Part shown: positions 33,556-43,769 of the stretch, piece by piece
Numbering within the stretch: the stretch's first letter is position 1
Layout of the letters: each line of letters opens with the position of its first letter
Assembly: GCA_002731315.1 (NCBI GenBank)
Contig: PCBG01000008.1
Span: forward strand, 1 to 64,000
Direction: 5' to 3'
DNA: 64,000 nt
Origin: Rhodospirillaceae bacterium
GTDB taxonomy: Bacteria > Pseudomonadota > Alphaproteobacteria > Puniceispirillales > Puniceispirillaceae
Program-made: the position numbers and the translations under genes
The notes under the pieces: generated by a model
What the model was told of the DNA's origin: nothing
Database searches by the model: none
The model's input: the letters and a program-made list of their open reading frames with translations, nothing else

Positions 33556-35655
33556 GTGCATCCACGACGTCCCACTGAAATTTTTGGCCTGTTTGCAGCC
33601 ACGACGGTGCTGCCCGGCGTCGGCCCAAAACTGGCTGCCACGCTGGAGAAGCGTATCGGCACCCATGTGATTGATGTCCTGCGTCACCTGCCTGTCGGCC
33701 TGATTGACCGACGGGCCCGTCCAAGCCTTGATGATGTTGCCGATGGCAGTATCGCTACCTTTGAAATCCTAGTTATCAAACACGATAAGCCACCCCCAGG
33801 GACCCGGCGGCCCTGGCGGGTGATGTGCGAAAATGAAACCGGCCAGATTGATCTTATCTTTTTTCATGCGCGTGACGATTATGTCAGCCGCATGTTACCG
33901 GCTGGCGAACGCCGTATCATTAGTGGACGCGTCGAACTGCGCCAAGGCCAACCCCAGATGGCGCACCCGGATCATATTGTGCGCCCTGACGCGCCGGAAG
34001 AAATGCCGCAGATTGAACCCGTTTATCCGTTGACAGCTGGCCTGTCACCAAAGGCCCTGCGCCGTGCCATAGAAGGCGCAATGCGACGCATTCCGCGACC
34101 GCGTGAATGGATCGCTGCAGCCGTCATGCAACAGAAGAACTGGCCCGATTTTGCAACCGCGATGGACAGGGTTCATCATCCTGAAAACGCAGAAGATCTA
34201 TTGCCTGCTGCACCTGCACGCGCGCGATTGGCATATGATGAATTGCTGGCTAACCAGCTGGCATTGATGCTCGTGCGGCGTGCTGCCTCTGACAGCATGC
34301 CCGGCCGTTCCTTTAACGGAACCGGTGCGTTGACCAGAGCATTGGTGAAGGCGCTGCCTTTCAGCCTGACGGGGGCACAGGAGCGCACCATTACGGAGAT
34401 TGCGACGGATCAGACGTCAGAAAACCGCATGCTGCGGATGCTGCAGGGGGATGTGGGCTCAGGAAAGACACTTGTGGCGCTTCACGCCATGCTGCATGCG
34501 GTTGAATCAGGGGCGCAGGCGTCGCTGCTGGCCCCGACCGAAGTTTTGGCGCGCCAGCATCATGCAACCATCAACGCCTTTCTGGCACCATTGGGCATGG
34601 AGGCGCATCTGCTGCTCGGGCAGGGACGCAACGGAAGCGCCGAACGTCGTGCCGTCATAAACGGGTTGGCAAATGGCAATGTGCAGCTTGTAGTCGGCAC
34701 ACATGCGCTTTTGTCGGAAAGTGTCAGCTTTGCAAATCTCGGGCTTGCCGTGGTTGACGAACAACACCGGTTTGGGGTGCGTCAACGCATTCTGCTTGGC
34801 CAGAAGGGTGAAGGGGTGGACGTGATTGTCATGACCGCCACGCCTATCCCGCGATCGCTGTCTATGACCGCCTATGGCGACCTGGATCATTCTCGGCTCG
34901 ATGAAAAACCGGCGGGACGGTTGCCAATAGATACACGCGCCATAGCGCTGGACCGGCTTGGCGAAGTAGTGGCACGCCTTGGCATTGCTATCACCGCAGG
35001 CAGACGCGCCTACTGGATATGCCCACTTGTTGAGGAGTCCGAAAAACTGGATGTTGCCGCTGCCGAAGACCGCGCAGTGACTCTGGCGCGTGCCCTGCCC
35101 AATGTAAGAGTGGCTCTCGCACATGGCAAAATGAAAAGCGCGGATCGTGACGCTGCTATGAACCAGTTTCGTGAAGGTACAGCCCAGTTACTGGTGGCAA
35201 CAACGGTTGTCGAGGTTGGCGTTGATGTGCCCGAGGCCAGTGTAATTATTATCGAGCATGCAGAGCGGTTCGGGCTTGCACAGCTGCATCAGCTTCGCGG
35301 GCGTGTTGGACGCGGGCATGACGCCTCATCCTGCCTGTTGCTGTTTGCCTCTCCCCTGTCCGACCTTGCCAACCAACGTCTAGATGTCATGCGCGAAACC
35401 AATGATGGGTTTGTGATTGCGGAACGTGATCTTGAATTGCGCGGCCCAGGCGAATTTCTGGGCCAGCGACAATCCGGCATGCCGGAATTCGCTCTTGCTG
35501 ATCTGAATGCGCACCGCGATCTGCTAGCGCTGGCGCGTGACCAAGCGGCGGATATGGTGGACAGTGACGGCGCGCCGCATGACCGCGAGATAGCAGATCT
35601 CTTGTTGAGCTTGTTTGAGCGCGATAGCGCAGTTCGCTTTCTCGCTTCTGGCTAG
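33556..35655 (+). CDS. recG: ATP-dependent DNA helicase RecG
   Basis: This branch-migration helicase remodels stalled forks and Holliday junctions. The 699 residues match alphaproteobacterial RecG. An N-terminal wedge/OB domain (about 60-150) precedes the SF2 core with Walker A GDVGSGKT (298-305), a DEQHRFG box near 398 and LRGRVGRG. The C-terminal TRG motif is in ERDLELRGPGEFLGQRQSG. The start is GTG 33556; the ATG at 33549 is out of frame. It is divergent from sdhE and convergent with the DUF502 gene, seven bases away. Confidence 0.97.
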   Translation: MHPRRPTEIFGLFAATTVLPGVGPKLAATLEKRIGTHVIDVLRHLPVGLIDRRARPSLDDVADGSIATFEILVIKHDKPPPGTRRPWRVMCENETGQIDLIFFHARDDYVSRMLPAGERRIISGRVELRQGQPQMAHPDHIVRPDAPEEMPQIEPVYPLTAGLSPKALRRAIEGAMRRIPRPREWIAAAVMQQKNWPDFATAMDRVHHPENAEDLLPAAPARARLAYDELLANQLALMLVRRAASDSMPGRSFNGTGALTRALVKALPFSLTGAQERTITEIATDQTSENRMLRMLQGDVGSGKTLVALHAMLHAVESGAQASLLAPTEVLARQHHATINAFLAPLGMEAHLLLGQGRNGSAERRAVINGLANGNVQLVVGTHALLSESVSFANLGLAVVDEQHRFGVRQRILLGQKGEGVDVIVMTATPIPRSLSMTAYGDLDHSRLDEKPAGRLPIDTRAIALDRLGEVVARLGIAITAGRRAYWICPLVEESEKLDVAAAEDRAVTLARALPNVRVALAHGKMKSADRDAAMNQFREGTAQLLVATTVVEVGVDVPEASVIIIEHAERFGLAQLHQLRGRVGRGHDASSCLLLFASPLSDLANQRLDVMRETNDGFVIAERDLELRGPGEFLGQRQSGMPEFALADLNAHRDLLALARDQAADMVDSDGAPHDREIADLLLSLFERDSAVRFLASG

Positions 35656-35662
35656 ACTGTGG

Positions 35663-36466
35663 TCAACTGCGCCGGCCTGCAGTCTTTTTCGCTGCTTTTT
35701 TCTTTGTGGCCACTTTTTTTGCGAGCGATTTCTTTGTTGTAGGCGACTTCGCCGGCACCTTCTTTTTGGCCGCCGCTAGCGGCGCTGCGCGCGCTGTCGC
35801 GCTGGACTTGGCACTCCCGCGCTTTGCGCCATCATCCGGTGGGGTGACAATGCCGCCTGACACCACGAGCTTCACTGCATCCTCAACAGACATATCCATA
35901 AAAATTAGGTCCTTGCGCGGACAAAATAACAAAAAGCCGGAGGTAGGGTTTGGTGTCGTCGGTACAAAAACATTAACCATGTTCCCGCTGATCCGCCGTG
36001 CGACTTCTTCCTTGGTGCTGCCAGTAACAAAGCCAATCACCCATAATCCGCGACGTGGATATTCAACAAGGATCACCTCACGGAAGGCATCAGACTGCGT
36101 TGAGATCACCGTCTCAAGGATCTGCTTTATAGCACCATAAATCGACCTAACGACTGGCATCCTGTTGAGGATCGATTCTCCAAGACGGATAATCCACCGT
36201 CCCAGAAAGCCGGCTGCCACAGCACCAATCAGGGTGATTATAACCGCCCCTATGATCAAACCGACACCAGGCAGGCTGGTGAAGCTGTTCTGGCTGACCC
36301 ACGGCAACAAGCCCGCAACCTGACTATCGATCAACTGAACGGCTGTCCAAGTAATGTAGACTGTCAACAATACCGGCGCTGTAACCAAAAGGCCGGTCAG
36401 GAACCAAGATCTCAAGCGGGCCAGAATACCGACCTTGCGGCGGGGCGTTTGGGTTTGTTCAGTCAT
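35663..36466 (-). CDS. DUF502-family membrane protein with Lys/Ala-rich C-terminal tail
   Basis: The protein has 267 residues. The first 200 residues are the DUF502 family, with two strong membrane helices (about 17-37 and 55-80) and a soluble part with VEYPRRGLWVIGFVTG and FVPTTPNPTSGFLLF. The function is not known; plant and bacterial relatives are linked to the membrane or to trafficking. The last 60 residues are an Ala/Lys/Thr/Pro-rich repeat-like tail (KKVPAKSPTTKK, KKAAKKTAGRRS) resembling histone H1-like tails, which is unusual for this family and strongly basic. The position beside recG is conserved in related bacteria. Confidence 0.85.
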   Translation of the reverse strand: MTEQTQTPRRKVGILARLRSWFLTGLLVTAPVLLTVYITWTAVQLIDSQVAGLLPWVSQNSFTSLPGVGLIIGAVIITLIGAVAAGFLGRWIIRLGESILNRMPVVRSIYGAIKQILETVISTQSDAFREVILVEYPRRGLWVIGFVTGSTKEEVARRISGNMVNVFVPTTPNPTSGFLLFCPRKDLIFMDMSVEDAVKLVVSGGIVTPPDDGAKRGSAKSSATARAAPLAAAKKKVPAKSPTTKKSLAKKVATKKKAAKKTAGRRS

Positions 36467-36642
36467 TAGATCGCCATCGTTGCGGTAAGGCAGGGTCGGC
36501 AGGATAATGATATGATAAAGAGATCAACGCAAGTCGCCAATCATGACAATCGCGGCAATAATCAGACATTACGGTGACAATCCTCACGCACGCGAATATC
36601 ATATCGCCTTACTAAGATCTCACCCGAGCAGGACAATCGCCA

Positions 36643-37476
36643 ATGATTCCGACGTCAAAAGACCCGGTAGACCATAAGACACTGAAAGAGCTAGAGCGGC
36701 TGATCCGCATTATGCGGAAGTTGCGTGACCCGCAACATGGTTGTCCTTGGGATGTCAAACAGACCCTACAGAGTATTGCCCCCTACACCATTGAAGAAGC
36801 TTATGAAGTTGCCGATGCTATTGCCCGCGGCGATGATGATGACATCCGTGACGAATTGGGGGATCTGCTATTACAGGTTATATTCCACGCGCGCATGGCC
36901 GAAGAATCTGGCGGCTTTGCCCTTGCCGATGTTGCAAAAAGCATCAATGACAAGATGGTGGCGCGCCATCCCCATGTGTTTGGCAGCGAGAAATCCGTTT
37001 CTATAGAGCAGCAGAACCGGCGCTGGGAGGACATCAAAGCGGTTGAACGAGCCCGACGCGGCCAAACCGGCACGCTCGATGATGTCGCTGCCGGACTCCC
37101 ACCCATGCTGCGGGCATTGAAACTACAGAGGCGCGCCGCGCGCGTCGGGTTCGACTGGCCTGAGATCGACCAAGTGATTGACAAGCTGCATGAGGAAACA
37201 GCTGAACTAAAAGCCGAGTTATTGTGCAACCCGCCAAAAAGCGAGAGGGATCAGGCGCGGGTAGCTGATGAGGTTGGTGATATTCTATTTGTTGCAATCA
37301 ACCTTGCCCGCAAGGCCGGAATCGACCCGGAAACCGCCCTCATGAGATGCAATTCTAAGTTTGAGCAACGATTTAGATATATTGAACAGGAATCTAAAAA
37401 ACATAATAAAAATATCAAAAACCTTTCACTAAATGAAATGGAAATATTGTGGCAGGCGGCTAAATCCGCCTCGTGA
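36643..37476 (+). CDS. mazG: nucleoside triphosphate pyrophosphohydrolase MazG
   Basis: This enzyme hydrolyses NTPs to NMP and pyrophosphate, cleaning the pool and lowering ppGpp. The 277 residues contain two MazG units. The first has GCPWDVKQT and the metal motif EEAYEVADAI...DELGDLLLQVIFHARMAEE (residues about 32-90). The second has ETAELKAEL...DEVGDILFVAINLARKAG. It is convergent with the phosphatase gene at 37522 and divergent from the DUF502 gene. Confidence 0.95.
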   Translation: MIPTSKDPVDHKTLKELERLIRIMRKLRDPQHGCPWDVKQTLQSIAPYTIEEAYEVADAIARGDDDDIRDELGDLLLQVIFHARMAEESGGFALADVAKSINDKMVARHPHVFGSEKSVSIEQQNRRWEDIKAVERARRGQTGTLDDVAAGLPPMLRALKLQRRAARVGFDWPEIDQVIDKLHEETAELKAELLCNPPKSERDQARVADEVGDILFVAINLARKAGIDPETALMRCNSKFEQRFRYIEQESKKHNKNIKNLSLNEMEILWQAAKSAS

Positions 37477-37521
37477 TCAGAACTAGCCCTTCTTGCAAAG
37501 TGCCGCCAAAACGCCGCTTAA

Positions 37522-38349
37522 TCATATATTGGTATCGCCCCAAACATGCGCGCGTACCCGTCGCCAGTCATCCGCAGTGGGTGTGATCAGAAAGGGGTCA
37601 TTTCGGTCCGCGCTAAAGGCCGCCGCATCTGTTACCATCGCGGCATGTGCACCAGCTTCACGGCACAGCAGGTCAACCGGCGCATGGTCCCAGGGAGTAC
37701 AGCTGCCATGGAAAAGAAAATGCTGTTTGCCCGAGGCAATTTCTGCCCCCAGAATACCGCTGCTGCCTGAAAACGTGCGTCCAGGCAGCTGACGCAGCGC
37801 AGCGCGGACGTGACTATACCGTGGTTCCGAAATGCCAAGCGCATTGCCGCCGCCTATCATCTCCGCCAGTTCCAACGCGCCCTTCCCAGTGGCCTTCAGC
37901 ATTCTTCGCGATGCAAGTGTCACCAGCATAGCGCCATCGCCTGCAGCCGCCGTATATAGCGTTTCTGTAAGTGGCACCCAGATCCAACTGGCAACAGGCA
38001 CGCCATGTTCTAGCAGGGCAACCATGCTGCAGAACCCGCCATTACCCTTGACGAAATTGCTGGTGCCATCCACAGGATCAACAGTCCAGGCACGTGGCGC
38101 ACGCACTGCTTCAAGAATGGAGGGAGTTTCGGCGCAGGCTTCTTCGCCAATCACCGGGCAATCGACAAGCTCACGCAATCGCGGAGTGAGCCACTTTTCA
38201 GCCTCGCGGTCAGCAACCGTCACAAAGTCCGTGGGACCGGATTTGGTTTCAATATCGCTGTAAGCCAGCGCACCAAAACGCGGCAGAATGGTTTTTTCAC
38301 CAACCTCGCGCAACAGAGTGGCCACGCTGTCTACCAAAGGGCTGCCCAT
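37522..38349 (-). CDS. inositol-monophosphatase-family phosphatase
   Basis: The protein has 275 residues and is Mg-dependent with Li-sensitive-type motifs: GEEA, DPVDGTSNFVKG and the C-terminal WDHAPVDLLCREAGAH. Relatives include SuhB, CysQ, histidinol-phosphate phosphatase and fructose-1,6-bisphosphatase-like enzymes; the sequence does not decide between them. ATG 38349 was chosen as start; six bases upstream only TTG is available. It lies between hfq and mazG, where hflX is found in many Alphaproteobacteria. Confidence 0.88.
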   Translation of the reverse strand: MGSPLVDSVATLLREVGEKTILPRFGALAYSDIETKSGPTDFVTVADREAEKWLTPRLRELVDCPVIGEEACAETPSILEAVRAPRAWTVDPVDGTSNFVKGNGGFCSMVALLEHGVPVASWIWVPLTETLYTAAAGDGAMLVTLASRRMLKATGKGALELAEMIGGGNALGISEPRYSHVRAALRQLPGRTFSGSSGILGAEIASGKQHFLFHGSCTPWDHAPVDLLCREAGAHAAMVTDAAAFSADRNDPFLITPTADDWRRVRAHVWGDTNI

Positions 38350-38370
38350 CAGCAATCTCGACGAAACGGG

Positions 38371-38634
38371 CTATTGATCGTCGTCTGACGCTTCCAAGTC
38401 ATCATCCAGATCCTGCAACTGGATAGCGGTCATGGGCATAATCGTCGAGATGGCATGCTTGTAGACAAGTTGCACATGCTGGTCACGTTTCAACAGAATA
38501 GAGAAGTTGTCGAACCAGGTGATCATACCCTGCAACTTTACACCATTCATCAGAAACACTGTGACTGACGCGTGAGATTTGCGCACATTATTTAAAAACA
38601 GTTCCTGAAGGTTTCGGCTCTTATCTCCGGCCAT
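38371..38634 (-). CDS. hfq: RNA chaperone Hfq
   Basis: This hexameric Sm-like protein pairs small RNAs with mRNAs. It has 87 residues: Sm1 ([37 protein letters not shown]) and Sm2 ([10 protein letters not shown]) are intact, followed by a short acidic tail rich in Asp and Glu. ATG 38634 has GGGAG seven bases upstream, so the longer reading from 38691 is rejected. It follows trkA by 149 bases. The acidic tail is short, as usual in Alphaproteobacteria. Confidence 0.97.
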   Translation of the reverse strand: MAGDKSRNLQELFLNNVRKSHASVTVFLMNGVKLQGMITWFDNFSILLKRDQHVQLVYKHAISTIMPMTAIQLQDLDDDLEASDDDQ

Positions 38635-38782
38635 TAAGTTCTCCCGTGTTAAATCTAGTCTACATTCAAGCGCAAATCCGCACAATGGCACTTTGCCTAG
38701 CCTGCATTTCGGGCCTTATTTGCTGGCCTTTATAACGGAGAGACACGGCAAGAACGTCGTAAAAGCGGGTCAGCACGCGTGG

Positions 38783-40162
38783 CTAGAAGAAGTCTAGCCT
38801 TACTGACAGCAACTTCTCAACCTGTGTGATCTTGCCCCGGGCCGCAAAAATGACTACCGTGTCACCGGCTTCAATAACCGTGTCCCCGCGGGCAGCAATG
38901 ACTTGTTTGTCGCGCATCACACCACCAATAACGATCCCTTTTGGAATACGGGCCTCACGCAGCGGCTTGCTGATCAATAATGATGAAGCCAGCGCTTCCG
39001 CCTCAAGCACTTCGCCCAAATCCTCAATGATCGGATGTACATCCCGAATACGGCCACGCCGCACATGTTCAAGGATAGATGAAACAGTGATCTGCGACGG
39101 GCTGATGACCGCATCAACGCCCAGCGCCGCGACAAGCGGGATAAACCCAGGGATATTCACCAGCGCCACCGCATGCTTTGCGCCAGTTCTTTTCGCCAGC
39201 AATGCGGAAAGTATATTGACCTCATCATCATCGGTCACCGATACAAAAGTCTCGGTTGTCGAAACCCCAGCCTCGGCCAGAATACCACTATCCAGCGCAT
39301 CACCATTCAGAATACCGGTGACACGAAATTCCTCGGCAAGTTCACGCGCACGCTGCGCATTACGCTCGATCAGCTTGACCTGGGTGTTTTCAAAATTCGC
39401 CTCTATCTCGCGCCCGACCATATGGCCGATGGCACCGCCACCCGCAATAACAACCGAACGAGCCTCAGGTTCCTCATGGCCAAAGCTAGCCATCGCCCGG
39501 TGCAGATGCGACGCATCACAGACGAAGTAAACGCGATCGCCCGGCCGCATTGTTTCCTGACCATTGCGCGGCACCACAAGCTTGCCATCGCGGATAATGA
39601 CGAGCATGGTCATGTTTAGGTCGGGAAACAGATTGGTCAAATGGCGAATGGGTGTGTCCATGATAGGGCACGCATCATCGCAAAGCACCCCGACAAGGTT
39701 CATCCTGCCGCCGCACAATTCCTTGACGTCAAAGGCACCCGGCACACGCAGCTGGTTGGTCACTGCGGCAGAAACCTCAGCCTCAGGCGAAATAATGTGG
39801 TCGATCGGCAGGTGGTCAGGTGAATATAGATCGCCGTAAAGAGGATCAAGATAGGGCTGATGACGAATACGTGCAATCTTCACCGGAGTGTTAAAAATCG
39901 TGTGCGCCACCTGACAGGCGACCATATTTACCTCGTCAGACTCGGTCACTGCGATTAACAGCTCGGCATCACGCGCACTGGCACCGGACAGAACGTCAGG
40001 ATAGGACGCAACACCGACCACCCCACGCACATCAACCTGTTCGGTCAAACGCTGAATCTTCTCAGCCGACGCATCGATGACAGTCACGTCATTCTGTTCT
40101 TCGACAAGATGCGAAGCGATACTGGTACCGACAAGCCCGGCCCCGCAGATTACGATCTTCAT
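38783..40162 (-). CDS. trkA: Trk system potassium uptake protein TrkA
   Basis: This NAD(H)-binding regulatory subunit gates the TrkH/TrkG channel at the inner membrane. Its 459 residues consist of two RCK_N-RCK_C pairs. The first Rossmann motif is VICGAGLVGTSIA (4-16) and the second is VVIAGGGAIGHMVG near 230. It is translationally coupled to ntrX (four-base overlap), as in many Alphaproteobacteria where trkA is the end of the ntr operon. Confidence 0.96.
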   Translation of the reverse strand: MKIVICGAGLVGTSIASHLVEEQNDVTVIDASAEKIQRLTEQVDVRGVVGVASYPDVLSGASARDAELLIAVTESDEVNMVACQVAHTIFNTPVKIARIRHQPYLDPLYGDLYSPDHLPIDHIISPEAEVSAAVTNQLRVPGAFDVKELCGGRMNLVGVLCDDACPIMDTPIRHLTNLFPDLNMTMLVIIRDGKLVVPRNGQETMRPGDRVYFVCDASHLHRAMASFGHEEPEARSVVIAGGGAIGHMVGREIEANFENTQVKLIERNAQRARELAEEFRVTGILNGDALDSGILAEAGVSTTETFVSVTDDDEVNILSALLAKRTGAKHAVALVNIPGFIPLVAALGVDAVISPSQITVSSILEHVRRGRIRDVHPIIEDLGEVLEAEALASSLLISKPLREARIPKGIVIGGVMRDKQVIAARGDTVIEAGDTVVIFAARGKITQVEKLLSVRLDFF

Positions 40163-41577
40163 TGCTTGTCACTCCCGTCGGCGTCAGCTTCCTTGCCGTC
40201 CACTGCAACTTCCAGCGCTTTGAGCTTACGATGTAGGGCCGACCGTTCCATCCCGACAAAACCAGCCATTCTGGATACATTACCTTCGAATCTGGCTAGC
40301 TGGACGGCCATATATTGCTTTTCAAAGGTTTCGCGGGACTCACGAAGCGGGAGCGCCAATAGCGTTTCCATACCAGAAACATCCATAGCAGGCGAGATAT
40401 TCTGAATTTCGGCAGGCAGACCTTCAAGCCCGACCGGTTTGCTTCGGTCTGCGGGGGCCATGATCAGCATATTCTCAATCGTGTTGAGCATCTGACGCAC
40501 ATTTCCCGGCCAATGATACCCCTGCATGGCGGCTAGCACTTCATCGGACAGCTTAATTTTGCCAAGGCCCGTGCGACGGCTGACGACATCCACAAAATGA
40601 TGTGCCAGGTGCGGAATATCTTCACGCCGCTCGGACAGTTGCGGCATGGCGAGGGGTACTACGCCGAGCCTGTAATACAGATCTTCACGCAAATTGCCGG
40701 CAGAAATTTCAGACGCCAGATCCTTGCTAGACGCCGAAATAACACGCACATCAACAGATACTTCCTGATGCCCACCCAGGCGGCGAAAGCGCTGCTCGGT
40801 CACAGCGCGTACAATCTTTCCCTGAGTTTCAAGCGGCAAATCACAGATTTCGTCGAAATAGAGAGTGCCTTTATGCGCCTGCTCGAACAAACCGACAATA
40901 CGACGGTTGTTGTTCAGATTGTCTGAGCCGAACAAATCAACCTCTGACCGGTCAGTTGCAAGACGTGCGCAACTCGCAACGACAAAGCGGGACCCACGCC
41001 TGTTCGAATTATGGTGGATCAAACGTGCCGCAAGTTCTTTTCCCGTGCCATTCGCGCCACTGATCAAAACCCGACTGGCTGTTGGTGCAATCCGCTCAAT
41101 GGAGGTGCGGATGGCCTTTACAGATTGTGAAACACCAACAAGCTCAGGTTTGCTCTCTTCACTAATACGAGCCCGTAATTCGGCATTTTCCCGTGACAGT
41201 CGCGAAGATTCCAGCGCGCGTTGCACCATCAGCAACAACCTGTCTTCCTTAAACGGCTTTTCTATAAAATCATATGCACCATTACGAATCGCCTGAACCG
41301 CAGTTTCAACTGTGCCATGACCTGAGATCATCACCACGGGCAGGTCTGGATAGATGCCCTTTACCCAATCAAGTAATTCCAGCCCGTCCATATCGGAATC
41401 GCGCATCCAGATATCTAGAATGGCCAAACCCGGCGGTTTGGATGCCATAAGGTCACGTGCCTCACCTGCGCTCGCGGCCTCCATTGTAGCGAAGCCTTCA
41501 TCCCGCAGTGTTGCGGCAATAAGCGAACGGATATCGCGCTCATCGTCGACAATCAAAATGTCACCAGCGGTCTTCAC
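40159..41577 (-). CDS. ntrX: NtrX response regulator
   Basis: This partner of NtrY has 472 residues. A receiver domain (about 5-120, phospho-Asp in LAILDIWMRDSD) precedes an AAA+ domain with GANGTGKE and FDEI, and a FIS-type HTH (NVSRMAGFVGMERSALHRKLKAL). The sigma-54 contact loop GAFTGA is absent and replaced by a shorter stretch around NNNRRIVGLFEQ, as is known for several alphaproteobacterial NtrX proteins. It may therefore not activate sigma-54 promoters. GTG 41577 overlaps the ntrY stop (GTGA) and has GGGAG seven bases upstream, so it is preferred over the longer reading. Confidence 0.93.
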   Translation of the reverse strand: MKTAGDILIVDDERDIRSLIAATLRDEGFATMEAASAGEARDLMASKPPGLAILDIWMRDSDMDGLELLDWVKGIYPDLPVVMISGHGTVETAVQAIRNGAYDFIEKPFKEDRLLLMVQRALESSRLSRENAELRARISEESKPELVGVSQSVKAIRTSIERIAPTASRVLISGANGTGKELAARLIHHNSNRRGSRFVVASCARLATDRSEVDLFGSDNLNNNRRIVGLFEQAHKGTLYFDEICDLPLETQGKIVRAVTEQRFRRLGGHQEVSVDVRVISASSKDLASEISAGNLREDLYYRLGVVPLAMPQLSERREDIPHLAHHFVDVVSRRTGLGKIKLSDEVLAAMQGYHWPGNVRQMLNTIENMLIMAPADRSKPVGLEGLPAEIQNISPAMDVSGMETLLALPLRESRETFEKQYMAVQLARFEGNVSRMAGFVGMERSALHRKLKALEVAVDGKEADADGSDKQ

Positions 41578-43769
41578 TGATCGGCTCCCATATCTTCGTG
41601 AAAGCCCAGATAGATGATGGCGCATGCACCCCCATCATCCGCATTCACAAGTTCCAGCGTGCCTGCGTGGTCCTGCACAATTTTCGACACAATCGCAAGC
41701 CCAAGTCCAGTCCCTTTAGCGCGATGCGTGACATAGGGTTCAAGCAGCTTTTTGCGATCCATCTCCGGATAGCCAGGCCCATTATCCCTCACCTTGAGCG
41801 TCACCAGACCCGCCTGTTTCCCGATTGAGAGCTCAACCCGCGGAGTCTTTGTTCGAGATTCCCGCAAGCTGTCGACGGCGTTCTGAATAAGATTGGAAAC
41901 CGCCTGCCGCAACAATCCAGCATCGCCAAGAACAATATATGCGGCGCCGGCATCCGCGGTCGGTGCGTCATCGACAAGTGACAGCTTGATATTGTCATCC
42001 TCGAACAGCGTCATCTGGCCTTCAACCAATGTGCGCAAATCTACCGGCGCCATATCCGGTTGCGGCATCCGGGCAAATGCCGAAAATTCGTCGACCATCC
42101 GGCCAATATCCTCAACCTGGCGGCTGATAATTGACAGATATTCGGTAAATTGTTCGCTGGCCGCAACATCTTCGGGCTTGTATTTGCGGCGCAGACGGTC
42201 CGATGCCAGCTGGATCGGAGTCAGTGGATTCTTGATTTCATGCGCGATGCGACGCGCAATATCTGACCAGGCAGCCTTGCGCTGCGCGGACAGTAGATCA
42301 GTCACATCGTCGAAAGTGACAACATAGCCGATGATGGCGCCGTCGACACGTTCAGCGGCGATACGTGCCCGCAACGTCAGATGCTGCCCGCCACGTTCAA
42401 GAATGACCTGGTCTTCTGCAAAGCCGCGCTTGCGCGACGTCGCCATGGATAACAACCCGGCAAATTCAGGGACAGCATCAGCCAGCTTATGGCCAATCAA
42501 CTTGTCAGTCGGTGCCTGCAGCAATTCGATCGCCGTGGTATTGGGCAGCGTTACATTCAAATCCTTGTCCAGCCCGATCACCCCGGACGAAACACCACCC
42601 AGAACTGCTTCTGTGAATTCACGTCGTCGGTCAATCTGTTTATTGGCCTGCACCAGCTGTTCACGGCTGCGTACAATTTCGTCGAGCATGTTGTTGAATG
42701 ACAGGCCAAGCCTTGCGATTTCCTCAAGCTCTAGCCCCTTGGGCACACGCGGCGCCAGATTGCCTGCCCGCACCTGTTCGGCGACCGAAATCACCAAGCC
42801 CAGCGGCTCGACAATGGCGGTCGCCAGATTAAGCCCTACCCATAGGGCGGTGATCAGCAGCAATGCCAGGAACAGGCCGAACACAAAGGCAAAGCTGATC
42901 TGAAGATCAAGCTGTCTTATGCCAAGTTGTTGATAATCGGCGGCGGCAAGTCGCGTGTTATCGACAGCCTCCAGTACCGAGCGGTCGATAAAGCGCCCAA
43001 CAAACAGATAGGCATCGACAAAGCTGTTTAGCTTCACAACCGCGCGCAGCTTGTTTGTCTGGTCGGCGCGCAGCAATACAACCTCACCATTACGCGCCTT
43101 TGTCAGCCATTCCTCGCGGATATTGATAAATGTGACAGCAAAGGCAAATCGCGACTTACCAATAACCTGTCCGGTGCCATCAAGGATGATGGCCTCCGAC
43201 AGGTTCCGCAAAGCAGTCTGGTTTGTCAGATATTGCTCCAAAAGTGCCGCATTGCCGCGCAGCCTGAATGCCTCGCGATTGACATCATTGGCAATCGTCA
43301 GCACATCGCTCTGGATCGAGCTGGCATGTTCCTCAAAATAGTAATCAGCGACCTGAACAGACTCGTTAACGGCGGTTGAAATCCGGTCGGCAAACCAGCC
43401 GCGCAGGGAATAATCCACAACAAACAGCGCAAAGGCGGTGATGATAATGGCAGGCAATGCCGCCACACCGCCAAACATAAGCGCAATGCGCCAATGCAGT
43501 TCGTATCCGGCAAGCCGCTGGCGCCGCTCGCTCAACAGCTGCAGGATCTGCCTAATGACGAACCCGCCAACAATGATGACCGCCAGAAAATCAATCGCAA
43601 TCAGGGTTGTCAGAAATGTGCTGTCCTGCTGCGCGGGGTCAAAGCGCGACAGCGTGAAGACTGTCAGCATACCGATCGATAAGGCGATCAGAACGGCCAG
43701 GTAACCGAGCCTGTTTTCAGAGAACCGCAGGATCGACCCGCGCGGCCGTGTTGGCGCCGGTACCGTCAT
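41574..43769 (-). CDS. ntrY: NtrY sensor histidine kinase
   Basis: The protein has 731 residues and is membrane-bound. An N-terminal region has two to three helices, a periplasmic stretch and a further helix near 300. It is followed by HAMP (about 320-370), a PAS domain, HisKA with phospho-His in ARRIAHEIKNPLTPIQLA and an HATPase domain with DNGPGYP and KGTGLGLAIVSKI. It senses redox or nitrogen status in related bacteria and phosphorylates NtrX. It overlaps both ntrC (four bases) and ntrX. Confidence 0.95.
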   Translation of the reverse strand: MTVPAPTRPRGSILRFSENRLGYLAVLIALSIGMLTVFTLSRFDPAQQDSTFLTTLIAIDFLAVIIVGGFVIRQILQLLSERRQRLAGYELHWRIALMFGGVAALPAIIITAFALFVVDYSLRGWFADRISTAVNESVQVADYYFEEHASSIQSDVLTIANDVNREAFRLRGNAALLEQYLTNQTALRNLSEAIILDGTGQVIGKSRFAFAVTFINIREEWLTKARNGEVVLLRADQTNKLRAVVKLNSFVDAYLFVGRFIDRSVLEAVDNTRLAAADYQQLGIRQLDLQISFAFVFGLFLALLLITALWVGLNLATAIVEPLGLVISVAEQVRAGNLAPRVPKGLELEEIARLGLSFNNMLDEIVRSREQLVQANKQIDRRREFTEAVLGGVSSGVIGLDKDLNVTLPNTTAIELLQAPTDKLIGHKLADAVPEFAGLLSMATSRKRGFAEDQVILERGGQHLTLRARIAAERVDGAIIGYVVTFDDVTDLLSAQRKAAWSDIARRIAHEIKNPLTPIQLASDRLRRKYKPEDVAASEQFTEYLSIISRQVEDIGRMVDEFSAFARMPQPDMAPVDLRTLVEGQMTLFEDDNIKLSLVDDAPTADAGAAYIVLGDAGLLRQAVSNLIQNAVDSLRESRTKTPRVELSIGKQAGLVTLKVRDNGPGYPEMDRKKLLEPYVTHRAKGTGLGLAIVSKIVQDHAGTLELVNADDGGACAIIYLGFHEDMGADQ

